Shown here one piece after another: positions 28,757 through 37,776 of a stretch of DNA of 64,000 nt. The DNA is taken from positions 1 to 64,000 of the forward strand of contig JAGCDJ010000017.1 in the NCBI GenBank assembly GCA_017651185.1, written 5' to 3'. The position numbers and the translations under genes were made by a program. Each line of letters opens with the position of its first letter. Positions within the stretch are counted from its first letter, which is position 1. The notes under the pieces were generated by a model. The model did not search any database. It was not told the DNA's origin and worked only from the letters and a program-made list of their open reading frames with translations. The stretch is from Bacteroidales bacterium (lineage in GTDB: Bacteria > Bacteroidota > Bacteroidia > Bacteroidales > ML635J-15).

Positions 28757-29201
28757 ATCCTGTACCTAATTAAATATTTTGTTTTTACTTGCCGATACTC
28801 CTAATTCTTCCTCTATGTCATTTCCTTTTCGGCGTTGCGAAATTATTTCATTTGTTGCTTTTAAATCATGTTTACACGATTAAACTATTAACAAACTTTT
28901 GAACATGAATAACCATTTTATTGTCAGTTTATTGCGATTTTTTTCATCTTTGTAACTTAAAAAATGGTGTTTTGTCGTACAATATTGCAACATGTTTTTT
29001 CTGCTTGTTGGTAAAGTTGTTCATTTGTTGAAATTTTGCTATTAAGTACATTTTTAATGTAATTAAATGATATTAATTTTATATTAATGTTCTGTAGTAT
29101 GGTTGTTGCGCGAGATTCGCAATTCTTCGCGAATTTATTTTTTTTTCGAAAGTTTTTGAGGTGATTTTTTGTTTGCCAGTTACCTATATAAATAGGTATT
29201 A
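28757..29201. other. Long intergenic region upstream of nrdD
   Basis: 445 AT-rich bases between two minus-strand genes. It holds the probable nrdD promoter (TAATTTCG, 28838-28845) and an imperfect palindrome around GTACAATATTGCAAC (28978-28992) that faintly recalls NrdR boxes. A hairpin, TACCTAT/ATAGGTA (29181-29198), sits just past the prmC stop without a T-run. No gene was seen. Confidence 0.4.
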
Positions 29202-30062
29202 CTAACGGATTGCCTTTATGAATCTTGACTTGCTATTTAGGTCGTTGATTATGCTTGCATTATAAGCAAAAGAGCGACAAAGGTCAAGCATTTCCTCTCC
29301 TAGATACTCGTTTATTTCAAAGAAAACAGTCGTGTGGTGATCGGACTGGTGTCTGTCAACAAATTTCAAAATGTTACGATAGAATAGGAGAGGGTCGCTG
29401 TCATCGACATACAAAGCCAATGACGGTTCAAAGTCGGTTACATTTTTGTGCATCATAATTTTTTCGCAGTTGCGTACGTATGGCGGATTGCTTACGATGA
29501 TGTCAAATTTTTCATTGAATGGGAATTTGCTTTCGGAAAGAATATCGTACTGGGCAAAGGAAACTTCTGCGTTGTTGCTTTGTGCGTTGTGCTTGGCGAC
29601 TTCCAATGCCATTTCGGAAATGTCGATGGCAAACACTTTTGCTTCGGTCAGAAATTTCTTTATGCTTACGGCAATGCATCCGCTACCTGTGCCGATGTCA
29701 AGGATGTTAATGTTTTTCGCTCCATGAGCAGAGTCGAATGGGCGAATAACCGAATCTACAAGCATTTCTGTTTCCTGTCGTGGAATCAGCACATTGCTGT
29801 CGACCTTGAACTTATATCCATGGAAATATGCAATACCGGTGACGTATTGCACAGGTTCTCCGTTTGTCAGACGGATAGATTTTTCTGTAAGTTTGCGCAG
29901 AGTGGTTTCGTCAAGATCATCGTCCATGAATATAAACATCTGTGTTGCAGTGAGTTTTAGTTCGTCGCAGACAAACAATCTTGCAATAGAACGCGCTTCG
30001 TTTTTGTCGTATATTGCTTCGAGTTGCGAGGTAAGTGTATGTATGAAGTCAGCGATTGTCAT
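29202..30062 (-). CDS. prmC: Peptide chain release factor N5-glutamine methyltransferase
   Basis: 286 residues. It methylates the Gln of the GGQ motif in release factors 1 and 2. A helical N-terminal domain precedes the Rossmann methyltransferase with DIGTGSGCI (122-130) and the substrate motif NPPY (192-195). Its start directly abuts the stop of the YrdC gene. It is the last gene of a four-gene operon. Confidence 0.95.
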   Translation of the reverse strand: MTIADFIHTLTSQLEAIYDKNEARSIARLFVCDELKLTATQMFIFMDDDLDETTLRKLTEKSIRLTNGEPVQYVTGIAYFHGYKFKVDSNVLIPRQETEMLVDSVIRPFDSAHGAKNINILDIGTGSGCIAVSIKKFLTEAKVFAIDISEMALEVAKHNAQSNNAEVSFAQYDILSESKFPFNEKFDIIVSNPPYVRNCEKIMMHKNVTDFEPSLALYVDDSDPLLFYRNILKFVDRHQSDHHTTVFFEINEYLGEEMLDLCRSFAYNASIINDLNSKSRFIKAIR

Positions 30063-30623
30063 CTATCTGATAACTTGAATATTACCAGTTTCGTCCACTT
30101 TTATGATGTCAGAATTTCTGTCTCGGCTTAGTTCGTCCTGACGAAGCGGAACAACATAGTCCACTTCCGATTTTATTTCGTTTGCGATGTCGCAGAATCC
30201 GAGTGGTGGGTTGCATCCCGAAAGGTTTGCCGAGGTTGAAACTATCGGTTTGCCAAATACGCCTATTAGTTCTCTGCAGAAATCGTCGTTTACAATCCTG
30301 ATTCCGATGGAACCGTCTTCGGCGACAAGATTTTTGGGCAGATTCTTGGCGTGTGGGTATATGATTGTCAGAGGACGGTCGGCTGCCTCTATGAGTTGTT
30401 CTGCTATTTCTGGAATTGATGTTGTGTATTTCTTCATCATTTCCATCGAGTCGACAAGAATAAGCATGCTTTTGCCTTTGTCGCGGTGCTTTATGTCGTA
30501 TACTCGTGCGATTGCGTTTTCGTTGCATGCATCGCAGCCAATTCCCCATATTGTGTCGGTAGGATAGAGGATTGTCCCGCCGTTTCCCAAGACTTTACAA
30601 GTTTCGTCAACAATATTTTTCAT
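30063..30623 (-). CDS. Threonylcarbamoyl-AMP synthase, YrdC/Sua5 family
   Basis: 186 residues, a single YrdC domain without the Sua5 C-terminal domain, so closest to TsaC. It makes threonylcarbamoyl-AMP for the t6A37 modification of ANN-reading tRNAs. The conserved ILYPTDTIWGIGCDA opening and the RxPLTIIYP and VSTSANLSG motifs are present. It overlaps the glycosyltransferase stop by 4 bases (ATGA) and abuts prmC; pairing of YrdC with PrmC is common and reflects shared translation roles. Confidence 0.93.
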   Translation of the reverse strand: MKNIVDETCKVLGNGGTILYPTDTIWGIGCDACNENAIARVYDIKHRDKGKSMLILVDSMEMMKKYTTSIPEIAEQLIEAADRPLTIIYPHAKNLPKNLVAEDGSIGIRIVNDDFCRELIGVFGKPIVSTSANLSGCNPPLGFCDIANEIKSEVDYVVPLRQDELSRDRNSDIIKVDETGNIQVIR

Positions 30624-31732
30624 AGTTTATTGTAAAAAGTCATCAGTTCTTCGGTAATAAGTTTTCTGTCGAAGCGTTTGCTGCGCTCGTATCCGCGGGC
30701 GATGAGTTTTTTTCGTTCTTCCTCGTTGTTAAGCAGATACTTGATTGCTTCGGCGAGGTTGTCCTTGTGTGGCGCATTTATTGTAAAAGCGGCATTTCCT
30801 GCTATTTCGCCTGTGCTTCCGTTGCTATTGGTAATGACAGGAGTTCCCGAGAAAAATGCTTCGAGAATTGGAATGCCAAACCCTTCGTACATTGACGGAT
30901 AAATGAAAATATCGGCCATCTGGTATATTGCAGGCAGGTCGGCGTTGCCGAGACGTTCGTAAACATGCAGTCGTGACGAAAGTCCGTGCGAATCGGCGTA
31001 TGCCTGAATTTCGTCGAAGTATTCTGTCTTGCGGCCAACCATCACGATGTCGATGTCGATATTGTGTTCGTAAACGGCTTCGAGTATCCTATGAGTATTT
31101 TTGCGTTTTTCGATAGTACCCACCGAAAGCAGGTAATGTTCGGGCAGGTTGTTCGCTTTTCTTATTCTGTCCTTTTCTTCGTCGCTTACCTTTTCGGCAT
31201 ATTTCGGATTGCAAGTTTGGTACAGCACATCGATTTTCTTGTCGCTAATGCCATAAAATTCCATTATGTCCTTCTTTGTCTGACTGCTTGTGGCGATTAT
31301 GCGGTCGGATTTCTCGCAGGCGTAGCGGAATTTGTAGTCGTATATTTTACGGTCGAAAAATTTGTACAACTGTGGGAACTTCAAGAAGATAAGATCGTGG
31401 ATTGTAACTACTTTTATTGCTTTTGTCTTGCCAATGTCGCGTGGCAGTTCGTTGCTCAGTCCATGGAAGATTTCAATTCCTTGTTGTTCAATAAGTTCGC
31501 CAAGTCGCATTGAACGCCAGCGTGCCTGAGAAAATTTTGAAGATCCGTCTGGTGGCATTATCAGGTTGCTGCAGTACTTCTCCTCAACAAGTCCGTATGG
31601 GTTTGAGGTGGAGAAAAGCACATATTTGTTTTCGGGGTATAAGTCTTGCAGTGAGCGGATTACATCGCGACTGTAGTTGCCAAGTCCCGCCTTGTTTACA
31701 AATGCCCGTTTTGCGTCAAATCCGATTATCAT
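30620..31732 (-). CDS. Glycosyltransferase family 4 (group 1) protein
   Basis: 370 residues with a GT-B fold. The N-terminal domain begins MIIGFDAKRAFVNKAGLGNYSRDV. The C-terminal nucleotide-sugar site contains SVGTIEKRKNTHRILEA and the EX7E-type PSMYEGFGIPILEAFFSGTPV. It would transfer an activated sugar, probably for envelope glycans, at the cytoplasmic face. It sits inside an operon with dapD upstream (11-base gap) and YrdC downstream (overlap). Donor and acceptor cannot be read. Confidence 0.9.
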   Translation of the reverse strand: MIIGFDAKRAFVNKAGLGNYSRDVIRSLQDLYPENKYVLFSTSNPYGLVEEKYCSNLIMPPDGSSKFSQARWRSMRLGELIEQQGIEIFHGLSNELPRDIGKTKAIKVVTIHDLIFLKFPQLYKFFDRKIYDYKFRYACEKSDRIIATSSQTKKDIMEFYGISDKKIDVLYQTCNPKYAEKVSDEEKDRIRKANNLPEHYLLSVGTIEKRKNTHRILEAVYEHNIDIDIVMVGRKTEYFDEIQAYADSHGLSSRLHVYERLGNADLPAIYQMADIFIYPSMYEGFGIPILEAFFSGTPVITNSNGSTGEIAGNAAFTINAPHKDNLAEAIKYLLNNEEERKKLIARGYERSKRFDRKLITEELMTFYNKL

Positions 31733-31743
31733 TGTGTGTTGTT

Positions 31744-32562
31744 TTATACTGCAACATTATTTTCCCTAAGTGCTTCGTTCAGCGATGTTTTCTTGTCGGT
31801 AGATTCCTTACGCTTTCCGATAATCAGAGCGCAAGGCAGATAGTAAGTGCCAGCAGGGAACTGTTTGGCGGTGCTTCCAGGAATTACAACAGACCTTTCG
31901 GGAACATATCCTTTGTATTCGACCGGTTCATTTCCTGTGACATCTATGATTTTCGTTGAAGCGGTAATTACGGTATTTGCGCCAAGCACTGCTTCGCGAC
32001 AAATGTGTGCGCCTTCGACAACTATGCACCGTGAACCAATGAAGCAATTGTCCTCGATGATTACAGGTGCTGCCTGTACGGGTTCCAGCACTCCGCCGAT
32101 GCCAACACCACCCGACAAATGCACATTTTTGCCAATTTGTGCGCACGAACCTACAGTGGCCCATGTGTCAACCATTGTTCCTTCGTCGACGTATGCACCT
32201 ATATTAATATATGATGGCATCATGATAACGCCTTTTGCAAGGTAAGCACCGTAGCGGGCAGTTGCTGGGGGAACTACGCGTACACCAAGTTTGTCGTAGT
32301 TGTGCTTCAGGGCTATTTTGTCGTGGTATTCAAAAATTCCAGATTCTGTCTTTTGTTGCTTTTGGGTTGGGAAGTATAGTATTACTGCCTTTTTTACCCA
32401 TTCGTTTACTTGCCATTTGTCACCTGCAGGTTCTGCCACGCGGATTTCTCCACAGTCGAGCAGGCGAATTGTTTCTTCAATTATCTGAACATTCTCTTTT
32501 TTTTCAAGCAGTTCGCGATGCTCCCAGATGCGTTCAATAGTTTCTTTCAGTGTCGAATACAT
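31744..32562 (-). CDS. dapD: Tetrahydrodipicolinate N-succinyltransferase
   Basis: 272 residues. It uses succinyl-CoA in the succinylase branch of diaminopimelate/lysine synthesis. An N-terminal helical domain is followed by left-handed beta-helix hexapeptide repeats (for example YINIGAYVDEGTMVDTWAT, IIEDNCFIGSRCIVVEG). It is the first gene of the operon. A TAAGTTTG box (32584-32591) gives a leader of about 17 bases. Confidence 0.96.
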   Translation of the reverse strand: MYSTLKETIERIWEHRELLEKKENVQIIEETIRLLDCGEIRVAEPAGDKWQVNEWVKKAVILYFPTQKQQKTESGIFEYHDKIALKHNYDKLGVRVVPPATARYGAYLAKGVIMMPSYINIGAYVDEGTMVDTWATVGSCAQIGKNVHLSGGVGIGGVLEPVQAAPVIIEDNCFIGSRCIVVEGAHICREAVLGANTVITASTKIIDVTGNEPVEYKGYVPERSVVIPGSTAKQFPAGTYYLPCALIIGKRKESTDKKTSLNEALRENNVAV

Positions 32563-32675
32563 ATTCTTTTCATTATTGAACTACAAACTTAAGAAAAAAA
32601 ATGTTTGGCAGAATAATAAGATTTAAAAGAAATTAAATATTGGTTGTGAATTATTGCAGGGTGGGGAATAGGCAC

Positions 32676-32706
32676 AAAAAAAAGACAGATGTTAAATCTG
32701 TCTTTT
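32676..32706 (-). terminator. Terminator of tRNA-Asp
   Basis: AAAAGACAGAT (32680-32690) pairs with ATCTGTCTTTT (32696-32706). A T-run follows on the minus strand, directly after the tRNA. Confidence 0.85.
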
Positions 32707-32709
32707 CTG

Positions 32710-32783
32710 CGGTGTGGAAGGGACTCGAACCCTCGACCCCCGGCGTGACAGGCCGGTATTCTAACCAGCTGAACTACCACACC
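32710..32783 (-). tRNA. tRNA-Asp (GTC)
   Basis: 74 bases fold as a complete cloverleaf: acceptor GGTGTGG/CCACACC, D arm, anticodon loop CTGTCAC with GTC, five-base variable loop, and T arm GAGGG-TTCGAGT-CCCTT. The discriminator base is G, as expected for tRNA-Asp. CCA is not encoded. Confidence 0.97.
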
Positions 32784-32807
32784 AGCTGATTGCTTTCAAA
32801 AGCGATG

Positions 32808-32837
32808 CAAAGGTACTGCTTTTTTTGAATACAGCAA
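32808..32837 (-). promoter_or_regulatory. Promoter of tRNA-Asp
   Basis: On the minus strand TTG (32835-32837), 19 bases, TACCTTTG (32808-32815), about 25 bases before the mature tRNA end. The same TACCTTTG box precedes tRNA-Phe. Confidence 0.7.
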
Positions 32838-32990
32838 TAACTTTTTGATTTTTTTTGAAAAAAAATGATTTTGCTTGTTAAATAATTTGTTGTCAGCATG
32901 ATACAATGTGCTTTTGTTGCTGTTTGTTAGTCGTAAAGCTGCTTATAGGGGGCAAAAAACAATGTGAATACAAGCAATGTTCGGCAATTT

Positions 32991-34973
32991 TTAGTCCAAA
33001 CTTGGTACATAATCGTTCGACAGAACTCTCATTTCAATTCTACGGTTCTGCTGGTTTGCGACTTCCTGCTGTTCCTTTGTCAGCGAGTTTATGAAACTTT
33101 CGTTCAGTACAGAACCCTTAGGCAGGAATGGATATTCCGGATTGTTGGTTGTTATGACTTTCGGTTTGCTTTCGCCATAACCTTTTGCAACCATTCTTGC
33201 CGACGGTATGCCTTTCGATTCGAAATAGGAAGTTACCGAATTCGCACGTTTCTGGCTCAGTTCCATGTTGCTCTGTTCCGAACCTACCATATCGGTGTGG
33301 GCTGAAAGTTCGATTACGATGTTCGGGTTTTCGACCATTATGCGGATAGTGCTGTCCAATATGGCTTTCGATGGTTCTGTGAGTTCCCAGCGACCGAAAG
33401 CAAACTCTATGTTTGGAATCTCTATGGTCTTGTTGAGCGATTCGAGCAGGATGTCGTATTCGAAAGTCTTGTTAAACTCAAGAGAGTCGGTTGAAAATCT
33501 TGATCTTCCATTGAAATATCCATCCTTGGTGACAACAAATACGTAGTCGGTTTTGGTTTTCAGTTTGAAGTTGAAAGTTTCCTTCTTGTTTGCAACTATT
33601 ATTGTGTCGCGGAACATCGAACCGTCGCTTCCGTATAAAGTTATAAGACTTGAGTCTATAAGTGCTTTTGTGTCAATATCGTGAACTGTGCCTTTCAACT
33701 TGAATTCCAGTGGTGGCTTTATGAAGGAGTATATATCTTCGCCCTTGGAACCCTTGCGGTCGGAGGTAAAGTAACCTTTGTCCTCGTTCTTGTAGTAGTA
33801 AATTCCGAAGTCGTTTCCGTTGCTGCTGAATGGGTATCCCATGTTTTGCGAATGCCAGCGTTCGTTTTCGTCCTTGTAGGCGACGAAAATGTCGAGCCCT
33901 CCCATAGTCGGGTGCTTGGTGCTGGAATAGAACAGGGTGGTGTCGTTGCGCATATATGGGAAAAGTTCATCGCCGGCGGAATTGATAGCGGCGCCCATGT
34001 TCCTTGGCTTTGACCATTCTGAACCGTTTTTTTCTGAATACCATAAATCGGCACCACCAAAACCGCCGTCAAGACGTGCCGAGAAATATATGATGCTTCC
34101 GTCTGGCGAAACTGTTGGGTGACCGATTGACAGGGAGTCGGAAACTATGCCGAGGTTTGCCGGGTTCATCCATTCGCCATCAACCTTTTGTGCTTCATAT
34201 ATTTGGCAGCCAGTATTTTTGCCTTTCTCTGCAATGCACGATGTGTAATAGAATTTGCGTCCTTGGTCGAAGATACAAGGCGAACCTTCGTCGAAACGGG
34301 TGTTGATGGAATCCAAAGCGGTTACATCTTCCCATTTGCCATGTCTGTCGAGTTTGGTGACAAAGAGGTCCGAAAATTTGGTGCCGGTGATTCCGCTTAA
34401 CTTTTTGCCTTTTGATTCGTCGCGTGTCGAACTGAAGTAAACATGGTCAAATCCGTCCTTCTCGTCGATGCTAGGGCAGAAGTCGTTTGCCTTGGAGCAT
34501 AAGTGCTTAGCTTTTTCAATTACCCAGCGGGTAGGTTTCTGGGTTTGTTCTATTGCCCAGTTTGCCGATTCCAAACCCTTGCGTGCAACTGTATCATCAG
34601 GTTTTACATCAAGCACTTGGTTGTAATAATCTATTGCAGTTTCGAAGTTGTCCTCCTGGATTTCAATTTCGGCAAGACGGTTCTTGGCGTTGACTTCGTA
34701 ACCTTTGGATTTCGCTGCTCGCTTGTAGTTTGAACGCGCTTTCTTGTAGTATCCCGACATGAAGTAGCATTCGCCAATCTTGTAATAAATTTCAATCTTG
34801 TCGTTCTTGTTCTTGATTTTCTTCAATATGGCGGTATATTCCTCCATTGCCTTGTAGTATTCCTCGGCTTCGAAACTTTCATCTGCACGGCGAAGTTTCT
34901 TTTCCTGCGCGCTTGAAACAGAGGCAATTAAGACTACGGCAAGCAATAATGATATGTACCTGAGTGCTTTCAT
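32991..34973 (-). CDS. OmpA-family envelope protein with TPR, PD40 propeller and regulatory-like domains (PorE-like)
   Basis: 660 residues. A signal peptide ends SSAQ (about 22). The order is: TPR repeats (about 30-130), a WD40-like/PD40 beta-propeller (about 170-400, phrases such as YFSARLDGGFGGADLW), a carboxypeptidase-regulatory-like sandwich (about 430-510), and an OmpA C-terminal peptidoglycan-binding domain (about 525-650, ELSAHTDMVGSEQSN). This is the architecture of PorE, a type IX secretion component that links the machinery to peptidoglycan. PorE is a lipoprotein; here the signal peptide lacks a lipobox cysteine. The link to T9SS is therefore an inference, supported by four T9SS cargo or accessory-type genes in the window. 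A TAATTTTG box (35029-35036) would give a 49-base leader. Confidence 0.88.
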   Translation of the reverse strand: MKALRYISLLLAVVLIASVSSAQEKKLRRADESFEAEEYYKAMEEYTAILKKIKNKNDKIEIYYKIGECYFMSGYYKKARSNYKRAAKSKGYEVNAKNRLAEIEIQEDNFETAIDYYNQVLDVKPDDTVARKGLESANWAIEQTQKPTRWVIEKAKHLCSKANDFCPSIDEKDGFDHVYFSSTRDESKGKKLSGITGTKFSDLFVTKLDRHGKWEDVTALDSINTRFDEGSPCIFDQGRKFYYTSCIAEKGKNTGCQIYEAQKVDGEWMNPANLGIVSDSLSIGHPTVSPDGSIIYFSARLDGGFGGADLWYSEKNGSEWSKPRNMGAAINSAGDELFPYMRNDTTLFYSSTKHPTMGGLDIFVAYKDENERWHSQNMGYPFSSNGNDFGIYYYKNEDKGYFTSDRKGSKGEDIYSFIKPPLEFKLKGTVHDIDTKALIDSSLITLYGSDGSMFRDTIIVANKKETFNFKLKTKTDYVFVVTKDGYFNGRSRFSTDSLEFNKTFEYDILLESLNKTIEIPNIEFAFGRWELTEPSKAILDSTIRIMVENPNIVIELSAHTDMVGSEQSNMELSQKRANSVTSYFESKGIPSARMVAKGYGESKPKVITTNNPEYPFLPKGSVLNESFINSLTKEQQEVANQQNRRIEMRVLSNDYVPSLD

Positions 34974-35041
34974 TCCTATAATATACCGACCATATAACTA
35001 AAAAACGCCTAATTTATTATTCGGCTGGCAAAATTAATCAT

Positions 35042-35311
35042 TTAGTAATAGTTATATATGGCTACAGCAATAAAAAATATCCACAATGCCAATATTATGA
35101 AACTTATTAGCTTGTAGGACATTTTCTGGTTTTTATGCCTGATTATGAACATGAGTAATATCACACTGAAAATGCCGCCAACGAGTTCAAACAGGTGAAG
35201 TATTGATTCGGGGATACGGCGCTTGCCTCTTGTTGCCCTGCGTTTGTCGGCACAAAACAAAATACTTGCAATGATATTAATTATTATAAGGTATGTTATT
35301 GCGAATTTCAT
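35042..35311 (-). CDS. DUF1294 family small membrane protein
   Basis: 89 residues from ATG 35311; the open frame extends upstream into the tRNA-Phe terminator, so the longer start is rejected. There are three membrane helices (about 3-20, 41-60, 66-87). Between the first two is the family motif FCADKRRATRGKRRIPESILHL (quoted in part: DKRRA and RIPE), a positively charged cytoplasmic loop. The function of DUF1294 proteins is unknown. It stands alone, directly downstream of tRNA-Phe on the same strand. Confidence 0.85.
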   Translation of the reverse strand: MKFAITYLIIINIIASILFCADKRRATRGKRRIPESILHLFELVGGIFSVILLMFIIRHKNQKMSYKLISFIILALWIFFIAVAIYNYY

Positions 35312-35335
35312 GAGAAATAAATTGTAAACATTAAA

Positions 35336-35366
35336 ATAAAAGAGTCCGGAATTCCGAACTCTTTTC
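35336..35366 (-). terminator. Terminator of tRNA-Phe
   Basis: AAAAGAGTCCGG (35338-35349) pairs with CCGAACTCTTTT (35354-35365), with one G-T pair, and is followed by T's on the minus strand. Confidence 0.8.
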
Positions 35367-35368
35367 TG

Positions 35369-35441
35369 TGGTACCTCCTGGAATTGAACCAGGGACACCA
35401 GGATTTTCAGTCCTGTGCTCTACCAACTGAGCTAAGGTACC
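35369..35441 (-). tRNA. tRNA-Phe (GAA)
   Basis: 73 bases form a full cloverleaf: acceptor GGTACCT/AGGTACC, D arm GCTC-GAGC, anticodon loop CTGAAAA with GAA, and T arm CCTGG-TTCAATT-CCAGG. The discriminator is A. CCA is not encoded. Confidence 0.97.
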
Positions 35442-35458
35442 AGTCAATTTTGCGGATG

Positions 35459-35489
35459 CAAAGGTATAGCATTTTTTCGAATTGGCAAA
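35459..35489 (-). promoter_or_regulatory. Promoter of tRNA-Phe
   Basis: On the minus strand TTTG (35486-35489), 19 bases, TACCTTTG (35459-35466): a perfect consensus. Confidence 0.75.
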
Positions 35490-35670
35490 ATTTTATTTTA
35501 AAAATTGTTGTTTTTTTTGATGTGTGGTGGGCTGTGCTTTGGAATACAGGGATTTACAATGAGAAAAATGTGGTTTTGTGCACTGCGCATGTATCATGTC
35601 AAGCAACTAGAAACATATAAACCTAGAAACCTTCAAACAATTTTGTTATTTTTGCGCAAATTTTTTCGGA

Positions 35671-36888
35671 GTGTACGAGTCTATAACATTAAGCAACGGC
35701 ATAAGGATAGTCCATCAGCGGGTAAAATCGGAGGTGGCACACTGCTGTATTCTTATTAATACTGGTACTCGCGACGAAAGTCCGCGCCAGCATGGCATGG
35801 CGCATTTTACCGAGCACATGCTGTTCAAGGGAACCACGAAGCGCAAGGCCTATCATTTGCTGAACCGTATGGAGTCGGTTGGTGGCGAGGTGGATGCATA
35901 TACTACAAAGGAGGAAACCTGCGTGTCGTCAAGTTTCCTTGTCGAGTTCTACGACCGTGCCATCGAACTGCTAAACGACATAGTTTTTTGTTCCGTTTTT
36001 CCTCAGCGTGAAGTCGAAAAGGAATGCGATGTCATTGTAGACGAGATAAATACATATAAGGACAATCCTTCCGAAAATATTTTCGACGAGTTCGAGTCGA
36101 CGATGTTTGCAAACCATCCGCTTGGACATAATATATTAGGTACAAAAAAGTCAATATCGAAGTTCCGTACCGATGATTTTCTCGGATTTGTGGCGCAAAA
36201 GTACAATACCGACCAGATGGTTTTCTGTTCCATTGGCGACATTGATTTCCGCAAACTTGTGCGTATGTGCGAAAAGCATTTCGGTGAGAACGCTGCAAAG
36301 TTCCGCAGTTTCGAGAGAATTCCGTTCGCTGGTTTTTCGCAGTTCAACAAAGTGGTGAAAAAGAAGGGTATACAGTCGAATACTATTCTGGGAAACTATT
36401 GCTATTCGTACAGCGAACCAAAGCGTGTGCCGATGTTTCTTGTTTCAAATATACTTGCAGGTCCTGGAATGAATTCTCGGTTAAATATGCAGTTGCGTGA
36501 ACATCATGGACTTTCGTACAATATTGAGTCTAATTTCACAACATATCAGGACATTGGGCTTTTCAGCATTTTCTTTAGTTCCGACAGCGAAAAGGTTGAC
36601 ATGGCTGTCGATATGATTTTCCGAGAACTCGATTTGCTGCGCACTAAGGCGATGGGCACTTTGCAACTTTCGCGTGCCAAGAAGCAACTGATAGGGCAGG
36701 TGGCTATCGAGGGCAGTTCCAATGCCAATTTGCTGTTTCCAACGGCAAAGTCGTTCATGAACTACGGCAAGGTCGAAACTTTCAAGGAAACTGCAGCATT
36801 GATAGAATCGGTTACTGCTCAGGATATTATGGAGGTCGCAAACGAAATTTTCGTCCGCGACAAGTTTTCGTCAATAAAATACCTTTGA
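35671..36888 (+). CDS. M16 (insulinase-type) metallopeptidase
   Basis: 405 residues with a GTG start at 35671; the family begins near the start (LSNGIRIVHQR) and a TATTTTTG box at 35647-35654 puts transcription only about 10 bases upstream. The inverted zinc motif HFTEH and the distal glutamate in the following VGGEVDAYTTKEET region are intact, so it is a catalytically competent M16B-type subunit. No signal peptide, so cytoplasmic. Such proteases degrade peptides or processed fragments. The O-methyltransferase gene follows within 3 bases. Confidence 0.92.
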   Translation: MYESITLSNGIRIVHQRVKSEVAHCCILINTGTRDESPRQHGMAHFTEHMLFKGTTKRKAYHLLNRMESVGGEVDAYTTKEETCVSSSFLVEFYDRAIELLNDIVFCSVFPQREVEKECDVIVDEINTYKDNPSENIFDEFESTMFANHPLGHNILGTKKSISKFRTDDFLGFVAQKYNTDQMVFCSIGDIDFRKLVRMCEKHFGENAAKFRSFERIPFAGFSQFNKVVKKKGIQSNTILGNYCYSYSEPKRVPMFLVSNILAGPGMNSRLNMQLREHHGLSYNIESNFTTYQDIGLFSIFFSSDSEKVDMAVDMIFRELDLLRTKAMGTLQLSRAKKQLIGQVAIEGSSNANLLFPTAKSFMNYGKVETFKETAALIESVTAQDIMEVANEIFVRDKFSSIKYL

Positions 36889-36890
36889 TT

Positions 36891-37529
36891 ATGTCGTCTG
36901 AAGATTTGCGTTTCGAGTACATTGAGAATTTCGGTTGCAGCGACGATGACTTGTTGCGTGCGCTAGAACGCGAAACCGCTCTGACGCAGATTCATCCGCA
37001 GATGCTGTCGGGTTGTTATCAGGGACATTTGCTTGCAACGCTAATCGGTATGACAGGAGCGAAGCGAATACTCGAAATAGGTACATTTTCTGGATATTCG
37101 TCAATATGCATGGCACGGGCATTACCTGCTGATGGACAACTTGTTACAATCGAAGTTGATGACGAAATAGAGTGGTTGCCTTCGAAATATTTCCGATTGG
37201 CAGGACTGCAAGACAAGATAAGGTTGATTATTGGCGATGCTTCCGAGATTGTGCCAAATCTCGATGGTGAGTTCGACATGGTTTTCATCGATGGCGACAA
37301 GCGCGAGTACATTTCGTATTTCGAGGCAGTGCTGCCAAAACTTGCGCCTAATGGAACAATAATAGCCGACAATGTCATCTGGTACGACAAGATTTTCACC
37401 GAAACCGCATCAAACGACCACATGACGCACGGCATTATGGCTTTCAACAAGTATATTGCCAGCCATTCCGATGTCGAAAAAATAATTTTGCCAGTGAGGG
37501 ACGGACTGATGCTTATAAGGCGCAAGTGA
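36891..37529 (+). CDS. SAM-dependent O-methyltransferase (family 3 type)
   Basis: 212 residues from ATG 36891, two codons inside a longer TTG-started frame that overlaps the upstream stop. Rossmann motif I is ILEIGTFSGYSS, followed by the metal/substrate segment VFIDGDKREYISYFE and IIADNVIWYDKIF, typical of caffeoyl-CoA/catechol O-methyltransferases. The bacterial substrate is unknown. It is translated in tandem with the M16 peptidase. Confidence 0.9.
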   Translation: MSSEDLRFEYIENFGCSDDDLLRALERETALTQIHPQMLSGCYQGHLLATLIGMTGAKRILEIGTFSGYSSICMARALPADGQLVTIEVDDEIEWLPSKYFRLAGLQDKIRLIIGDASEIVPNLDGEFDMVFIDGDKREYISYFEAVLPKLAPNGTIIADNVIWYDKIFTETASNDHMTHGIMAFNKYIASHSDVEKIILPVRDGLMLIRRK

Positions 37530-37577
37530 GGGGTTTGCAACATTGCGTATTGACACATTGTTGTCATTGTCCTAACT

Positions 37578-37682
37578 CTCTTCGTCATTACTCGCGTTAT
37601 TGTTTTAACTTGCGGAACCTTTAGTTCGCGCAGTGAAACAAGCAACCTTTAGCTCACGAAGCTTGCGAGTAATGACAGAAGA
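37578..37682. repeat. Inverted repeat element with internal duplicated AACCTTTAG motif
   Basis: TCTTCGTCATTACTCGC (from about 37579) and its complement, GCGAGTAATGACAGAAGA (to 37682), flank about 70 bases. The interior holds two related phrases, GGAACCTTTAGTTCGCG and GCAACCTTTAGCTCAC. The second (37642-37657) occurs unchanged at 60303-60318, so this is a dispersed element rather than a local terminator. Confidence 0.65.
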
Positions 37683-37703
37683 GCGTTTTAAATTTTAGTC
37701 AAC

Positions 37704-37735
37704 TTGTATGTAGATACCAAAAAAATAATATCTTT
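37704..37735 (+). promoter_or_regulatory. Promoter of the universal stress protein operon
   Basis: TTG (37704-37706), 21 bases, TATCTTTG (37728-37735), about 36 bases before ATG 37777. Confidence 0.6.
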
Positions 37736-37776
37736 GCCGTGTAATTAATTATCTGTTTTGTTAACAAAATTGTTTT

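Noticed and set aside
28976..28993. Possible NrdR box upstream of nrdD
   Set aside because: The palindrome is weak and only one copy is visible, whereas NrdR normally binds paired boxes at a fixed spacing; noted only as a faint candidate in the intergenic entry.
30109..30549. 146-codon frame inside the YrdC gene on the same strand
   Set aside because: Arg/His/Gln-rich shadow in another frame; the YrdC frame has conserved motifs.
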